Positions 1 to 6,864 of a DNA stretch of 15,250 nucleotides are shown in pieces. Numbering within the stretch: position 1 is the stretch's first letter; each line of letters opens with the position of its first letter. Under the pieces are notes generated by a model that was given only the letters and a program-made list of their open reading frames with translations, was not told the DNA's origin and searched no databases. A program made the position numbers and the translations under genes. The stretch is from an uncultured Pseudobdellovibrionaceae bacterium. Its GTDB lineage: Bacteria; Bdellovibrionota; Bdellovibrionia; Bdellovibrionales; Bdellovibrionaceae. The stretch covers positions 1-15,250 of the forward strand of contig CALCCV010000702.1 of assembly GCA_937900305.1 (NCBI GenBank). Reading direction: 5' to 3'.

Positions 1-1620
1 GCCCGTCAGGTTCTTCGGAATAACGCTGATGTCAGTTCGGTAATACATTGGCAAGACAGGAACGTCATCCGTGTAAAGTTTCGTCAGCTTTGCCGCTAGG
101 TCCTTGCGTTTGCCAGAATCAAACTCTGTTTCCAATTGCTCAATGACTGCATCTGCCTCTTTATTTTTCCAGCCTGGATAATTCTGGCCCGACCAGCCGT
201 TGTCCTTTGTAGGAACCGCTGAAGAGTGGAGTGTGCTGCGGGGAACATTTTCGGGAGAAGCCATCCAGGCGTACATCGCCATCTGGCCATATTTGCGCTC
301 GCGAGTCGTATCGCCGAAAAACACCCGAGCAGGTTCATTTTTGATGGTGATTTCGATGCCCACTTGCTTCCACTGCTCTTGCAAATAAACTTGAACCATC
401 TCACGAATTTTATTACCCGCAGTGGTCATGAATTGCATCGTCAATTTTTTGTTATCTTTGTAGCGGTAACCATCCGATTTGTTGAGTTTCCAACCGGCTT
501 CATCCAACATCTTTCCCGCTTCACGACGAGAAAATCGGTAAGTTGAGATTTTTGCCGGGTCATCGGTGTACCAAGGGTCTTTCGGCGCAGTGAAGTGAAT
601 CGCTACCGGTTGTTTGCCTTCGAAAAGATTTTTAACCAATTCATCGCGATTGATAGCGTAGAGCAAAGCTTTGCGAACCTTCACGTCTTTCATGATCGCA
701 TCGTCGAGATTCAAGTCGATGTGCTCATAAGTGATCGAAGGTGTAAATTGAATGTCGTAAGGAAGACTTTCGGCTTTAATTTTTTTCTCAAACGCCAAAC
801 CTTGATCTAAGGTGAGACCCAAAGTCCCAATCATGTCGACGGTGCCCGAACGCAAATTTGCTTCCAAGGTGCTGGTGTTTTGAATGACCTTCACGATGAT
901 TCGTTCAATCTTTGCTTTCGCGCCGTAGAAATTTGGATTCGGCACCAATGTGACGTGATCGCCCAACTTCACTTCTGAAATTAAATAAGGTCCATTGTAG
1001 AGACCTTTGTTGGTTGGAGTGCGAGTGAACGCCGAATTTTTTTCGTAGCCTTCTTTGGCCGAACCAAACTTTTCAAAGATCGGGCCTTCGATGTGTTTGG
1101 GAAGTGGAAAAAAGAGCGCCAACTGGTTGAAGTCCCAACGGGCTTTGTTGTAAGTGAAAGTGCACTTTTTGGGATTGGCTGGGTCGATATCGATCTTTTC
1201 AACTTGCGCATAAGTCTCTTTGTCGCCAACGCTGACATTTGGACTTTCAGCCACTTTTTTGGCAAACAGAAAGTCTTCGCAAACTACAGGTTTTCCGTCA
1301 CCCCATTTGGCGGCGGCAATGATCTCCCAAGTCGCTTGAACTTTTTTAACACCTTTGTCTTCGATAAATTTGGCAGTTCCCTTTTCAAAGGAGGGAATGG
1401 CCGTCGCCAATTGAGGAACCCAGCGGCTGTCGGCATCCAGATTGACGAGTGAGCGACCAACCATACGGTAAATGTAAGTGGAAGCCACCATGCTAGAAAT
1501 CAGTGGATTGAAAGTATCAAATTCTTGAGAGACACCGATCTTGAGCTCCTTATTATTCGGAGCCGCCCCAGCAGCAACCGCTACAAAAACCGCGGATAAC
1601 GCGAGCATCCATTTTTTCAT
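1..1620 (-). CDS. Peptide/oligopeptide ABC transporter substrate-binding protein (family 5), C-terminus cut by window edge
   Basis: The frame is open for 540 codons from ATG at 1620 to base 1 with no stop, so the 3' end lies outside the window. The protein starts with a Sec signal peptide (MKKWMLALSAVFVAVAAGAA, cleavage near residue 20). It has no lipobox Cys, so a soluble periplasmic protein is expected. The body has the look of SBP_bac_5 (OppA/DppA) proteins: an early DTFNPLIS stretch, NKGLYNGPYLISEV near residues 208-221, LVPNPNFYG near 229-237 and VRKALLYAINRDELV near 319-333. A strong Shine-Dalgarno (AAGGAG, 1628-1633 on the complement) supports this start. It lies 79 bases after oppF on the same strand and should deliver peptides to that transporter. 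The exact ligand cannot be read from the sequence. OppA, DppA or another family 5 subtype are all possible. Confidence 0.9.
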   Translation of the reverse strand, partial: MKKWMLALSAVFVAVAAGAAPNNKELKIGVSQEFDTFNPLISSMVASTYIYRMVGRSLVNLDADSRWVPQLATAIPSFEKGTAKFIEDKGVKKVQATWEIIAAAKWGDGKPVVCEDFLFAKKVAESPNVSVGDKETYAQVEKIDIDPANPKKCTFTYNKARWDFNQLALFFPLPKHIEGPIFEKFGSAKEGYEKNSAFTRTPTNKGLYNGPYLISEVKLGDHVTLVPNPNFYGAKAKIERIIVKVIQNTSTLEANLRSGTVDMIGTLGLTLDQGLAFEKKIKAESLPYDIQFTPSITYEHIDLNLDDAIMKDVKVRKALLYAINRDELVKNLFEGKQPVAIHFTAPKDPWYTDDPAKISTYRFSRREAGKMLDEAGWKLNKSDGYRYKDNKKLTMQFMTTAGNKIREMVQVYLQEQWKQVGIEITIKNEPARVFFGDTTRERKYGQMAMYAWMASPENVPRSTLHSSAVPTKDNGWSGQNYPGWKNKEADAVIEQLETEFDSGKRKDLAAKLTKLYTDDVPVLPMYYRTDISVIPKNLTG

Positions 1621-1699
1621 ACACATTCTCCTTAGAGTGTTAAGTCACTAGTACACGAACTTAGTACCGAAATCTTAGCAAGCCGTATTTTTTTCGGTC

Positions 1700-2662
1700 T
1701 CAGTAGAGCCAACACGATACCTCATGCAAAGATCCTTCCAACTTTGGTGTCTGAGTTCGACACTTTTCAGTGGCATGAGGACACCGCGGATGAAAGTAGC
1801 AACCTGAAGGTGGATTAATCGGGCTCGGCACCTCGCCCCCCAGTGACTTTTTGATCTTTCGCTTTCCTTCACCAACACGAGGAATCGCGGCTATCAGGGC
1901 TTGGGTGTAAGGATGTTTGGGATTTTTGAACAGCTCCTCACGAGTCGCGACTTCGACAATCTTTCCGAGATACATGACGGCAATTCTGTCACAGACATGT
2001 TCGATCACCGATAGATCGTGAGAGACAAAAATATAGGTCAGCTTCAAGCGATCCTGGAGGTCTTTAAGGAGGTTTAAAATCTGAGCCTGGATCGATACAT
2101 CCAGTGCCGACACTGGCTCGTCGCAAATGATCATCTCTGGCTCAAGAGCAATCGCGCGCGCGATCGAAATTCTTTGGCGCTGCCCACCCGAAAACTCGTG
2201 GGGATAGCGATTCACGTGACTGGGCTTCAACCCAACAATTTTGAGCAGATCCAAGACCTTCGCTTCTCGCGCCGCAGATCCCAACAGGCCGTGAATTTCA
2301 AATGGCTGTCGCAAAATCTGGCCCACCGTCATTCGTGGATCCAGTGAGGCATAAGGGTCTTGAAATATCATTTGAATGTTCTTGCGAGCCCGCCGCAATT
2401 CACCACCCTTGAGCGTAGTGAAATCTCGGCCATTGAAACGAATCTCCCCGGCAGTGGGCTCATAAAGTCGAATCATCGTACGGCCCAGTGTGGATTTGCC
2501 GCAGCCCGATTCGCCCACAAGGCCCAAGGTCTCGCCTCTGTGAACAGTTAGCGAGACATCGTCGACGGCTTTGACGTTGGCAACCACGCGTGAAAGCAGC
2601 CCCTTGCGAATAGGGAAGTGTTTTTTAACGTTTTTCGCTTCTAAGAGAACTTCCACGCTCAC
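1700..2662 (-). CDS. oppF: Oligopeptide/dipeptide ABC transporter ATP-binding protein OppF-type
   Basis: This is the cytoplasmic ATPase subunit that powers peptide import, paired with OppD. All ABC motifs are visible: Walker A GESGCGKST (residues 50-58), Q-loop Gln101, signature FSGGQ (157-161), Walker B MIICDE (177-182) and H-loop His215. The C-terminal oligopeptide-transporter domain holds four Cys (288, 294, 301, 317) in the spacing typical of this family, which in some characterised relatives bind an iron-sulfur cluster. Length (320 aa) is normal. The first possible start is GTG at 2662, two bases after the oppD stop. A second in-frame GTG at 2656 has a better-placed GAGGTGA Shine-Dalgarno, with 5 bases between GAGG and GTG, so the true protein may be two residues shorter. 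Overall motif quality makes the family certain; OppF versus DppF is less so. Confidence 0.93.
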   Translation of the reverse strand: MSVEVLLEAKNVKKHFPIRKGLLSRVVANVKAVDDVSLTVHRGETLGLVGESGCGKSTLGRTMIRLYEPTAGEIRFNGRDFTTLKGGELRRARKNIQMIFQDPYASLDPRMTVGQILRQPFEIHGLLGSAAREAKVLDLLKIVGLKPSHVNRYPHEFSGGQRQRISIARAIALEPEMIICDEPVSALDVSIQAQILNLLKDLQDRLKLTYIFVSHDLSVIEHVCDRIAVMYLGKIVEVATREELFKNPKHPYTQALIAAIPRVGEGKRKIKKSLGGEVPSPINPPSGCYFHPRCPHATEKCRTQTPKLEGSLHEVSCWLY

Positions 2663-2664
2663 CT

Positions 2665-3681
2665 CTAAAGGGGGTTGAAACAGGCCACGCGGTGACCAGG
2701 TTGAATTTCGATTTCAGGAGGCCGCTTTGAACACAGTGCAATTCGACGAGGACATCGATTTTGGAATGGACAACCCGCTGGCAATTCGTGAGGAGCCGGC
2801 ACCGAGCCCTCGATGGTGCGCAGGCGATGTTCTCTGTGCCCCAGCTGTGGGCGAGATTGAATCAGCGCCGCCGTGTAAGGATGTTTAGGGGAATTGAACA
2901 GGGCCTCCGAAGTGGCTTCCTCACATTTCATTCCGCCGTACATAACCATCACTCGATCTGAGATTTCAGAGATCACACCCAAGTCGTGGGTGATAAATTG
3001 CACGGCCATATTCTTTTCTTCTTGTAACGATTGGATCAGCTCTAAAATCTGAGCTTGGATTGTCACGTCCAAAGCCGTTGTCGGCTCATCTGCAATCAGA
3101 ACTTCCGGGTCACAAGAAAGGGCCATCGCGATCATTGCCCGTTGGCGCATGCCCCCCGAAAGTTGATGAGGATAGTTGGAATACCGATCTTCGGGAGAAG
3201 GAATGCCAACTTTCTTAAGCATCTTTATTGAGCGCTCACGAGCTTCCTCGGGCGAAACGGCTTCATGTCGAAGAATCTGTTCATCAATCTGTCGGCCCAC
3301 TGTGAGGACGGGATTGAGGGCGGTCATCGGCTCTTGAAAAATCATTGCCATTTTTCCGCCACGAACTTTTTGAACCTGCTTTTCGGGAAGCTTCAACAAA
3401 TCATGACCCTGAAACAACACCCGCCCATGGGTGATTTGGCCGGGCTGTTCAATCAAACGCATGAGTGAAAAGGAGGTGACTGACTTGCCACAGCCACTCT
3501 CGCCAACGACACCCAGAGTCTCGCCTTTGCTGACACTGTAGCTGACTCGATTGACCGCTCGAAATGGCCCACTCTTTAAAAAAAAGGTGGTCTCCAGCTC
3601 CTCGACTTTGAGGATGGGTTCACGAGCCGCCGTCGGCTTGACCACGGAATTGATTTCCTGTGAATTCGTCGTTTGATTCAA
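2665..3681 (-). CDS. oppD: Oligopeptide/dipeptide ABC transporter ATP-binding protein OppD-type
   Basis: This is the second ATPase subunit of the peptide importer. It shows Walker A GESGCGKSV (60-68), Q-loop Gln116, signature LSGGM (174-178), Walker B VLIADE (194-199), H-loop His232 and a C-terminal four-Cys module (304, 310, 317, 334). Length is 338 aa. The start is TTG at 3681: a GAGG Shine-Dalgarno lies 5 bases upstream, and an in-frame TGA sits at 3697-3699, so no upstream ATG is available. The first ~20 residues are polar and poorly conserved in appearance. A TTG start followed by a GTG start in oppF suggests modest translation of both ATPases compared with the ATG-started binding protein downstream. 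The gene order (two ATPases before the binding protein, permeases not in view) differs from the classical oppABCDF order. Confidence 0.93.
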   Translation of the reverse strand: MNQTTNSQEINSVVKPTAAREPILKVEELETTFFLKSGPFRAVNRVSYSVSKGETLGVVGESGCGKSVTSFSLMRLIEQPGQITHGRVLFQGHDLLKLPEKQVQKVRGGKMAMIFQEPMTALNPVLTVGRQIDEQILRHEAVSPEEARERSIKMLKKVGIPSPEDRYSNYPHQLSGGMRQRAMIAMALSCDPEVLIADEPTTALDVTIQAQILELIQSLQEEKNMAVQFITHDLGVISEISDRVMVMYGGMKCEEATSEALFNSPKHPYTAALIQSRPQLGHREHRLRTIEGSVPAPHELPAGCPFQNRCPRRIALCSKRPPEIEIQPGHRVACFNPL

Positions 3682-3702
3682 AAAATCCTCATTCCCTCAT
3701 CT

Positions 3703-3745
3703 AAAGTTTCTACAAAGTTTCTATTCTGCAGATTCTATTCTGCAG
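3703..3745. repeat. Short tandem repeats immediately upstream of oppD
   Basis: TTCTATTCTGCAG occurs at 3719-3731 and again at 3733-3745 (13-base unit, 14-base period). AAAGTTTCTA occurs at 3704-3713 and 3715-3724 (11-base period), overlapping the first unit. They lie 22-64 bases upstream of the oppD TTG codon, where an operator or the 5' leader would be. They may be regulator half-sites or just replication-slippage products. Confidence 0.7.
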
Positions 3746-3752
3746 TTTTAAG

Positions 3753-3926
3753 CTACCATTGCTTGGCCATCACGGAGTCGCAAAGTTTGCAGCCCATGAG
3801 CTTCAAAATCCGCAACCTTGAATTTGCCCGTCGACGAATCTGAACACAGCTGCACATCTGTGCATCACTGCAGATCTTCAAATCGCCCACCAGACCGTAA
3901 CTGGAGCCAAAGGCAGAGTGGCGCAT
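3753..3926 (-). CDS. Possible small Cys-containing protein, unknown function
   Basis: A 57-codon ORF runs from ATG at 3926 to TAG at 3753, on the same strand as oppD and ending 71 bases upstream of it. The predicted peptide has five Cys arranged as C-x5-C-x-C (19, 25, 27) and C-x2-C (46, 49), separated by a basic stretch (QIRRRANSRLRILK). This could suit a small metal-binding protein. Evidence for translation is weak: the Shine-Dalgarno is poor and an in-frame stop lies only five codons upstream. I do not recognise a family. It could equally be a chance ORF or the remnant of a lost gene. Confidence 0.25.
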   Translation of the reverse strand: MRHSAFGSSYGLVGDLKICSDAQMCSCVQIRRRANSRLRILKLMGCKLCDSVMAKQW

Positions 3927-4059
3927 TCGCTCTAGGCCCTATCTGGGCCAGACTTACAACAGATGATAAGGATTTGCAAAAACTGGTTTTCAGTTGGTAT
4001 CGATTTTAGCAACTATTTTGCAGACTGAAAAAGTGAACCGCAATTCCCCTTTTCAAAGG

Positions 4060-5079
4060 TCAATGAAACCGAGAATCTTGCTGCCACTGTTCCAGCACCT
4101 TTTTGAGCCCCCCGTGAAATGAGACTGCAATTAGATTTGATAATTTCTGCGATAACTTTTGCTTCTTCTCAAACTTGAGCTTCACCACCGTTTTTGATTT
4201 GGCCGCCACGAGGAGAAAATCATCGCTCGTTGAGATCTCATCGACCAAACCCAGACCCAGAGCGTGCTCCCCGTACCAGTGCTCACCTGTCGCAATTTTT
4301 TCAAGGTTCACGTGGCTGCGAAAGCGGCTGACAAAGTGCTTGAAGAGCTGATGGGTTTCTTCCAATTGCTCTTTAAATTTTTCTTCGCCCTTTGGCGTAA
4401 TTTCACCCAACAAACTCACCGTTCGCTTGTATTCACCGGCCGTGTACTCTTGATAGTCGACATCATACTTTTTGAGAAGCCGATGGACGTTGGGAACTTG
4501 TGCGACGACGCCGATGGACCCAACAATCGCAAATGGCGCTGCGATCACACGGTCTGCGACACAAGCCATGAGATAACCACCACTCGCTGCAACTTTATCG
4601 ACACTAGCTACTAAGTGAATTTTAGCTTGCTTAAGGCGAAGAAGTTGACTGGCCGCAAGCCCATATCCATGAACCATGCCACCGGGACTTTCAATTTTCA
4701 CGAGGACCTGATCCTCTGGTTTCGCAGCCAAGATGATCGCAGAAATCTCTTCGCGCAACTCCTCAACCGCACTGGCTTTGATGTCACCAACAAAGTCTAA
4801 GACAAAAAGGCGATTTTTTTTAACTTCAGATTTTGCCGCAGCTTTCGATTTGGCTTTTTCTGCTTTTTGTCTCTCTTTAATTTCTTTTTTATCGAGTGTG
4901 ACGGACTGAATAAGGTCTTCAACGTTGCGCCATTTTTTATCGAGAAGATCGATCTCAAGTTCCGGTTTTGCCTGCATCCGTCCAAAGGTCGCGGCAAACG
5001 CGATAAGGACAGCAATGATCCCACAAACTACCACCAGGACTTGTAGCGAGAAAACCAAAACATCATAAAACACTTGCAT
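4060..5079 (-). CDS. sohB: SohB-type inner-membrane serine peptidase (signal peptide peptidase family S49)
   Basis: The protein closely follows E. coli SohB in layout: one N-terminal membrane segment (about residues 5-32), a Lys/Glu/Ala-rich linker (about 60-90), then an S49 protease domain. Visible landmarks are the conserved ESPGGMVHGYGLAASQL region (130-146), DKVAASGGYLMACVAD (161-176) with likely nucleophile Ser166, and GEYKRTVSLLGE (215-226) with likely general base Lys218, giving the Ser-Lys dyad. ATG at 5079 is preferred over the longer frame beginning at 5268. It gives a normal 339-aa protein starting directly at the membrane segment, and an AGGA Shine-Dalgarno lies 9 bases upstream. 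The upstream extension would overlap the divergent gene. Expected role: cleavage of membrane-embedded or signal peptides at the periplasmic face. It is transcribed divergently from the polyproline protein gene. Confidence 0.95.
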   Translation of the reverse strand: MQVFYDVLVFSLQVLVVVCGIIAVLIAFAATFGRMQAKPELEIDLLDKKWRNVEDLIQSVTLDKKEIKERQKAEKAKSKAAAKSEVKKNRLFVLDFVGDIKASAVEELREEISAIILAAKPEDQVLVKIESPGGMVHGYGLAASQLLRLKQAKIHLVASVDKVAASGGYLMACVADRVIAAPFAIVGSIGVVAQVPNVHRLLKKYDVDYQEYTAGEYKRTVSLLGEITPKGEEKFKEQLEETHQLFKHFVSRFRSHVNLEKIATGEHWYGEHALGLGLVDEISTSDDFLLVAAKSKTVVKLKFEKKQKLSQKLSNLIAVSFHGGLKKVLEQWQQDSRFH

Positions 5080-5138
5080 GGGGGTGTTTCCTTTCGTCGC
5101 ATTTAAATCCATTTTGAGACGTACGTCGAGAACCTTTT

Positions 5139-5167
5139 TTGGCTTTAGGGAGAAAGCAAGATATAAT
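5139..5167 (+). promoter_or_regulatory. Sigma70-like promoter for the polyproline secreted protein gene
   Basis: A perfect TATAAT (-10) lies at 5162-5167, with TTGGCT (-35, four of six matches to TTGACA) at 5139-5144 and an ideal 17-base spacer. Transcription would start about 7 bases after the -10, at or next to the GTG at 5174, which predicts a leaderless or near-leaderless mRNA. Confidence 0.6.
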
Positions 5168-5173
5168 GACGCT

Positions 5174-5845
5174 GTGAGAACTATCATTTTCCTAGTCAGT
5201 TTATTTTTCGTCTTTGCCACTGTTTCGCATGCGAGCGAATCAAAAAAACAATATTCAGAACGAACCAAGGGTTTCTATACCCACAAAAAAAAATTGCGCG
5301 ACATGAATGAAGCCCGCGAGCAGGGCTATCCACAATATTTAAAAAAGTTGGAGAAAAACGAAGACGCCATGGCGAGGGCCGCATTGGCCTATAAAAAGAG
5401 TCGCAACCGAGCACAAATCTTAGATCCAGAGAGCACACCTGCTTACAAAAAAGACATCCAACGACGAGAAAAACAGGCTGCAGACTTTGATAAAAATCGC
5501 GCCAAATTTAGCAGTGAACAACAAAAACGATCAGGAACAAAATCAGATCTCAGCGACACAATTGAATATGGCTTGTCAGAAAACCGGCCACGCTATGACT
5601 ATAAAAAACGTCCCTTTTACGGCGGCCCAGGTCTGATCAAAGCGAAGGGTGGCAATGGCTCTTCTTCATCTGGTGGAGGCGGAGGTGACTCGGGAGATGA
5701 CTTTCCCGCCCCTGCGCCTGATGGAGATCCAGGGTTTGAACCGCCACCACCTCCGCCACCGCCCTCTGGCGATTTCAATGATGGAGCTGAGGATGACATT
5801 CCCCCGCCCCCCCCACCACCTCCTCCGCCCTCGGGAGATTTTTAG
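5174..5845 (+). CDS. Secreted protein with Gly/Ser linker and two polyproline-SGDF repeats, unknown function
   Basis: I recognise no named family. With the GTG at 5174 as start the protein is 223 aa and begins with a clear Sec signal peptide (MRTIIFLVSLFFVFATVSHA, cleavage after SHA at 20). Residues ~21-148 form a strongly charged, Lys/Arg-rich, likely helical body. Then comes a flexible linker (GGNGSSSSGGGGGDSGDD, 159-176) and an acidic, proline-rich tail with two repeats: eight prolines then SGDF (190-201) and ten prolines then SGDF (210-223), ending the protein. An ATG at 5078 is in frame but would bury the signal peptide 32 residues in and overlap the sohB start. No Shine-Dalgarno sits at normal spacing from the GTG; the promoter position suggests leaderless translation. 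Polyproline runs usually need EF-P. A surface or periplasmic scaffold or ligand role is only a guess. Confidence 0.75.
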   Translation: MRTIIFLVSLFFVFATVSHASESKKQYSERTKGFYTHKKKLRDMNEAREQGYPQYLKKLEKNEDAMARAALAYKKSRNRAQILDPESTPAYKKDIQRREKQAADFDKNRAKFSSEQQKRSGTKSDLSDTIEYGLSENRPRYDYKKRPFYGGPGLIKAKGGNGSSSSGGGGGDSGDDFPAPAPDGDPGFEPPPPPPPPSGDFNDGAEDDIPPPPPPPPPPSGDF

Positions 5846-5856
5846 CCGCGAGAGTG

Positions 5857-5902
5857 GTCGCCGATGCACGGAGCGCCTGAGGTCCCCTGAGTGCGCGGCG
5901 AC
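5857..5902. terminator. Inverted repeat between convergent genes, possible bidirectional terminator
   Basis: GTCGCCGATGCAC (5857-5869) pairs with GTGCGCGGCGAC (5891-5902) with one mismatch or bulge. The 21-base loop can also pair internally (CTGAGG/CCTGAG). It lies between the 3' end of the plus-strand polyproline gene and the 3' end of the minus-strand mevalonate operon. Neither side has a proper T-run, so intrinsic termination is uncertain. An RNA-stabilising 3' hairpin is the alternative. Confidence 0.4.
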
Positions 5903-5928
5903 TTTAGACGCCAGAATGCACAGAGATT

Positions 5929-6852
5929 TTAGGCGCCAAAGCAAGAGAGAAGCTGATTTTTAAGATGGACCGGAGGCTCTTGGTCCCAGAGGCTGAGGGC
6001 ATAACCTCCACCCCCTGAGCCAGTGGGCTTCACCGCAATAGCTCCCTCCGCCTTCAACTGTTGGAGGTGATCACTCAGGCCACCTTCGGTGAGCAACCAA
6101 AGACGAAAGCACTCCGCCGCAGATTCAATTCCGTCAGCCAAAAGCGAAAGACTTTCGGGACCGGCGGGTTGCTGAAGCGCGGTCTGACAGCGAGTCACGG
6201 CCGACGTCATCAGGGTATCGATTTTTTCAAACAGGCCCGGATCCGAAGCCGCAAGTCGCTGGACCTTTTCAACACACTCCTTGGTCACGCCCCGTTTGCC
6301 AGAGTAAGACACATACAACTTAGGTCGCCAATTTATTTGAAAACGAACGGGCTCTTGATTCGCCTTAAACTCCAGAGGTGCGGCTGCGAGAGCCGCCGCC
6401 ACATCAACGCCGGAGCTCTCGCCGTGAAAAACATCTTCTAATTTTTTTGCCAATGCAAACTCTTGATCGGGCCTTACAAATCCAAGATGCCGCAACCAGG
6501 TAACCACGCTCACACACAGGGCGGCCGAAGCCCCCAGCCCAGCACCGATGGGAAGGTGGCCATGAAACTCCAAAGCCCCTTTGAGTGAATGACGACCGAC
6601 CTTCAATATTTCGCAAGCGCGCTCAAGAACTCCCCAAAATAGAAGTCGATATTCATCGCCGTGAGTTCCAAAAAACTCAACAGAAAGAGCCGAAGACGAC
6701 GGGCGAAACAACCCCACCGGTGGGGACTGTTCGACGTAATGCAGGCGCACAGATCTCGACAGCAGCGGAAACACCAAACAAGACCCGCCTCGCAGCACGG
6801 TGTGCTCGCCCGCCAAAATCCATTTCCCATAGACAGCTTGGTTAAACTCCAT
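5929..6852 (-). CDS. mvaK1: Mevalonate kinase (GHMP kinase family)
   Basis: This enzyme would phosphorylate mevalonate with ATP to 5-phosphomevalonate in the cytoplasm. GHMP landmarks appear in order: GEHTVLRGG (15-23, the mevalonate-kinase type GEH start), ATP-binding PIGAGLGASAALCVS (101-115), HGESSGVD (143-150, with likely catalytic Asp150) and KPTGSGGGGY (275-284). Length (307 aa) is usual for bacterial mevalonate kinases. Start is ATG at 6852, 12 bases after the mvaD stop, with a GAGG Shine-Dalgarno 10 bases upstream. It is the last gene of the five-gene mevalonate cluster. The HGESSGVD and GEHTVLRGG motifs argue for mevalonate kinase over other GHMP kinases, and the two neighbours account for the other two ATP-dependent steps. 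Confidence 0.88.
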   Translation of the reverse strand: MEFNQAVYGKWILAGEHTVLRGGSCLVFPLLSRSVRLHYVEQSPPVGLFRPSSSALSVEFFGTHGDEYRLLFWGVLERACEILKVGRHSLKGALEFHGHLPIGAGLGASAALCVSVVTWLRHLGFVRPDQEFALAKKLEDVFHGESSGVDVAAALAAAPLEFKANQEPVRFQINWRPKLYVSYSGKRGVTKECVEKVQRLAASDPGLFEKIDTLMTSAVTRCQTALQQPAGPESLSLLADGIESAAECFRLWLLTEGGLSDHLQQLKAEGAIAVKPTGSGGGGYALSLWDQEPPVHLKNQLLSCFGA

Positions 6853-6864
6853 CGTTCATAGACC

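Larger units (their letters stand above)
3682..4059. other. 378-base intergenic region upstream of oppD
   Basis: No recognisable gene family lies here. Contents: two overlapping short tandem repeats next to the oppD start (3703-3745), a 14-base dyad TGCACA-TC-TGTGCA (3851-3864), three CTGCAG hexamers (3726, 3740, 3868), and a possible 57-codon minus-strand ORF (3753-3926). The stretch nearest the sohB end (3927-4059) is AT-rich with no hairpin followed by a T-run, so I cannot point to a sohB terminator. A promoter for the opp operon must lie in this region if the operon begins at oppD, but no hexamer pair is convincing. Confidence 0.6.

Noticed and set aside
1..1620. Possible frameshift or pseudogene in the binding protein, because only short frames with both ends were evident
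   Set aside because: Direct translation from ATG at 1620 is open for all 540 codons. The gene simply runs off the window edge.
3818..4009. 63-codon plus-strand open frame between oppD and sohB
   Set aside because: No Shine-Dalgarno, no recognisable composition, and its orientation disagrees with the flanking genes.
4030..4060. CCTTTGAAAAGG as a sohB terminator
   Set aside because: The stem is only four pairs with a tetraloop and no following T-run on the minus strand.
5078..5173. Longer start (ATG at 5078) for the polyproline protein
   Set aside because: It would put 32 residues before a typical signal peptide, overlap the sohB start codon and lie upstream of the best promoter.
5649..5963. 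Alternative frames on both strands through the polyproline tail (also 5617-5799 and 5666-5944)
   Set aside because: GC-rich repeat sequence opens all frames. Only the frame with the signal peptide and repeated SGDF is coherent.
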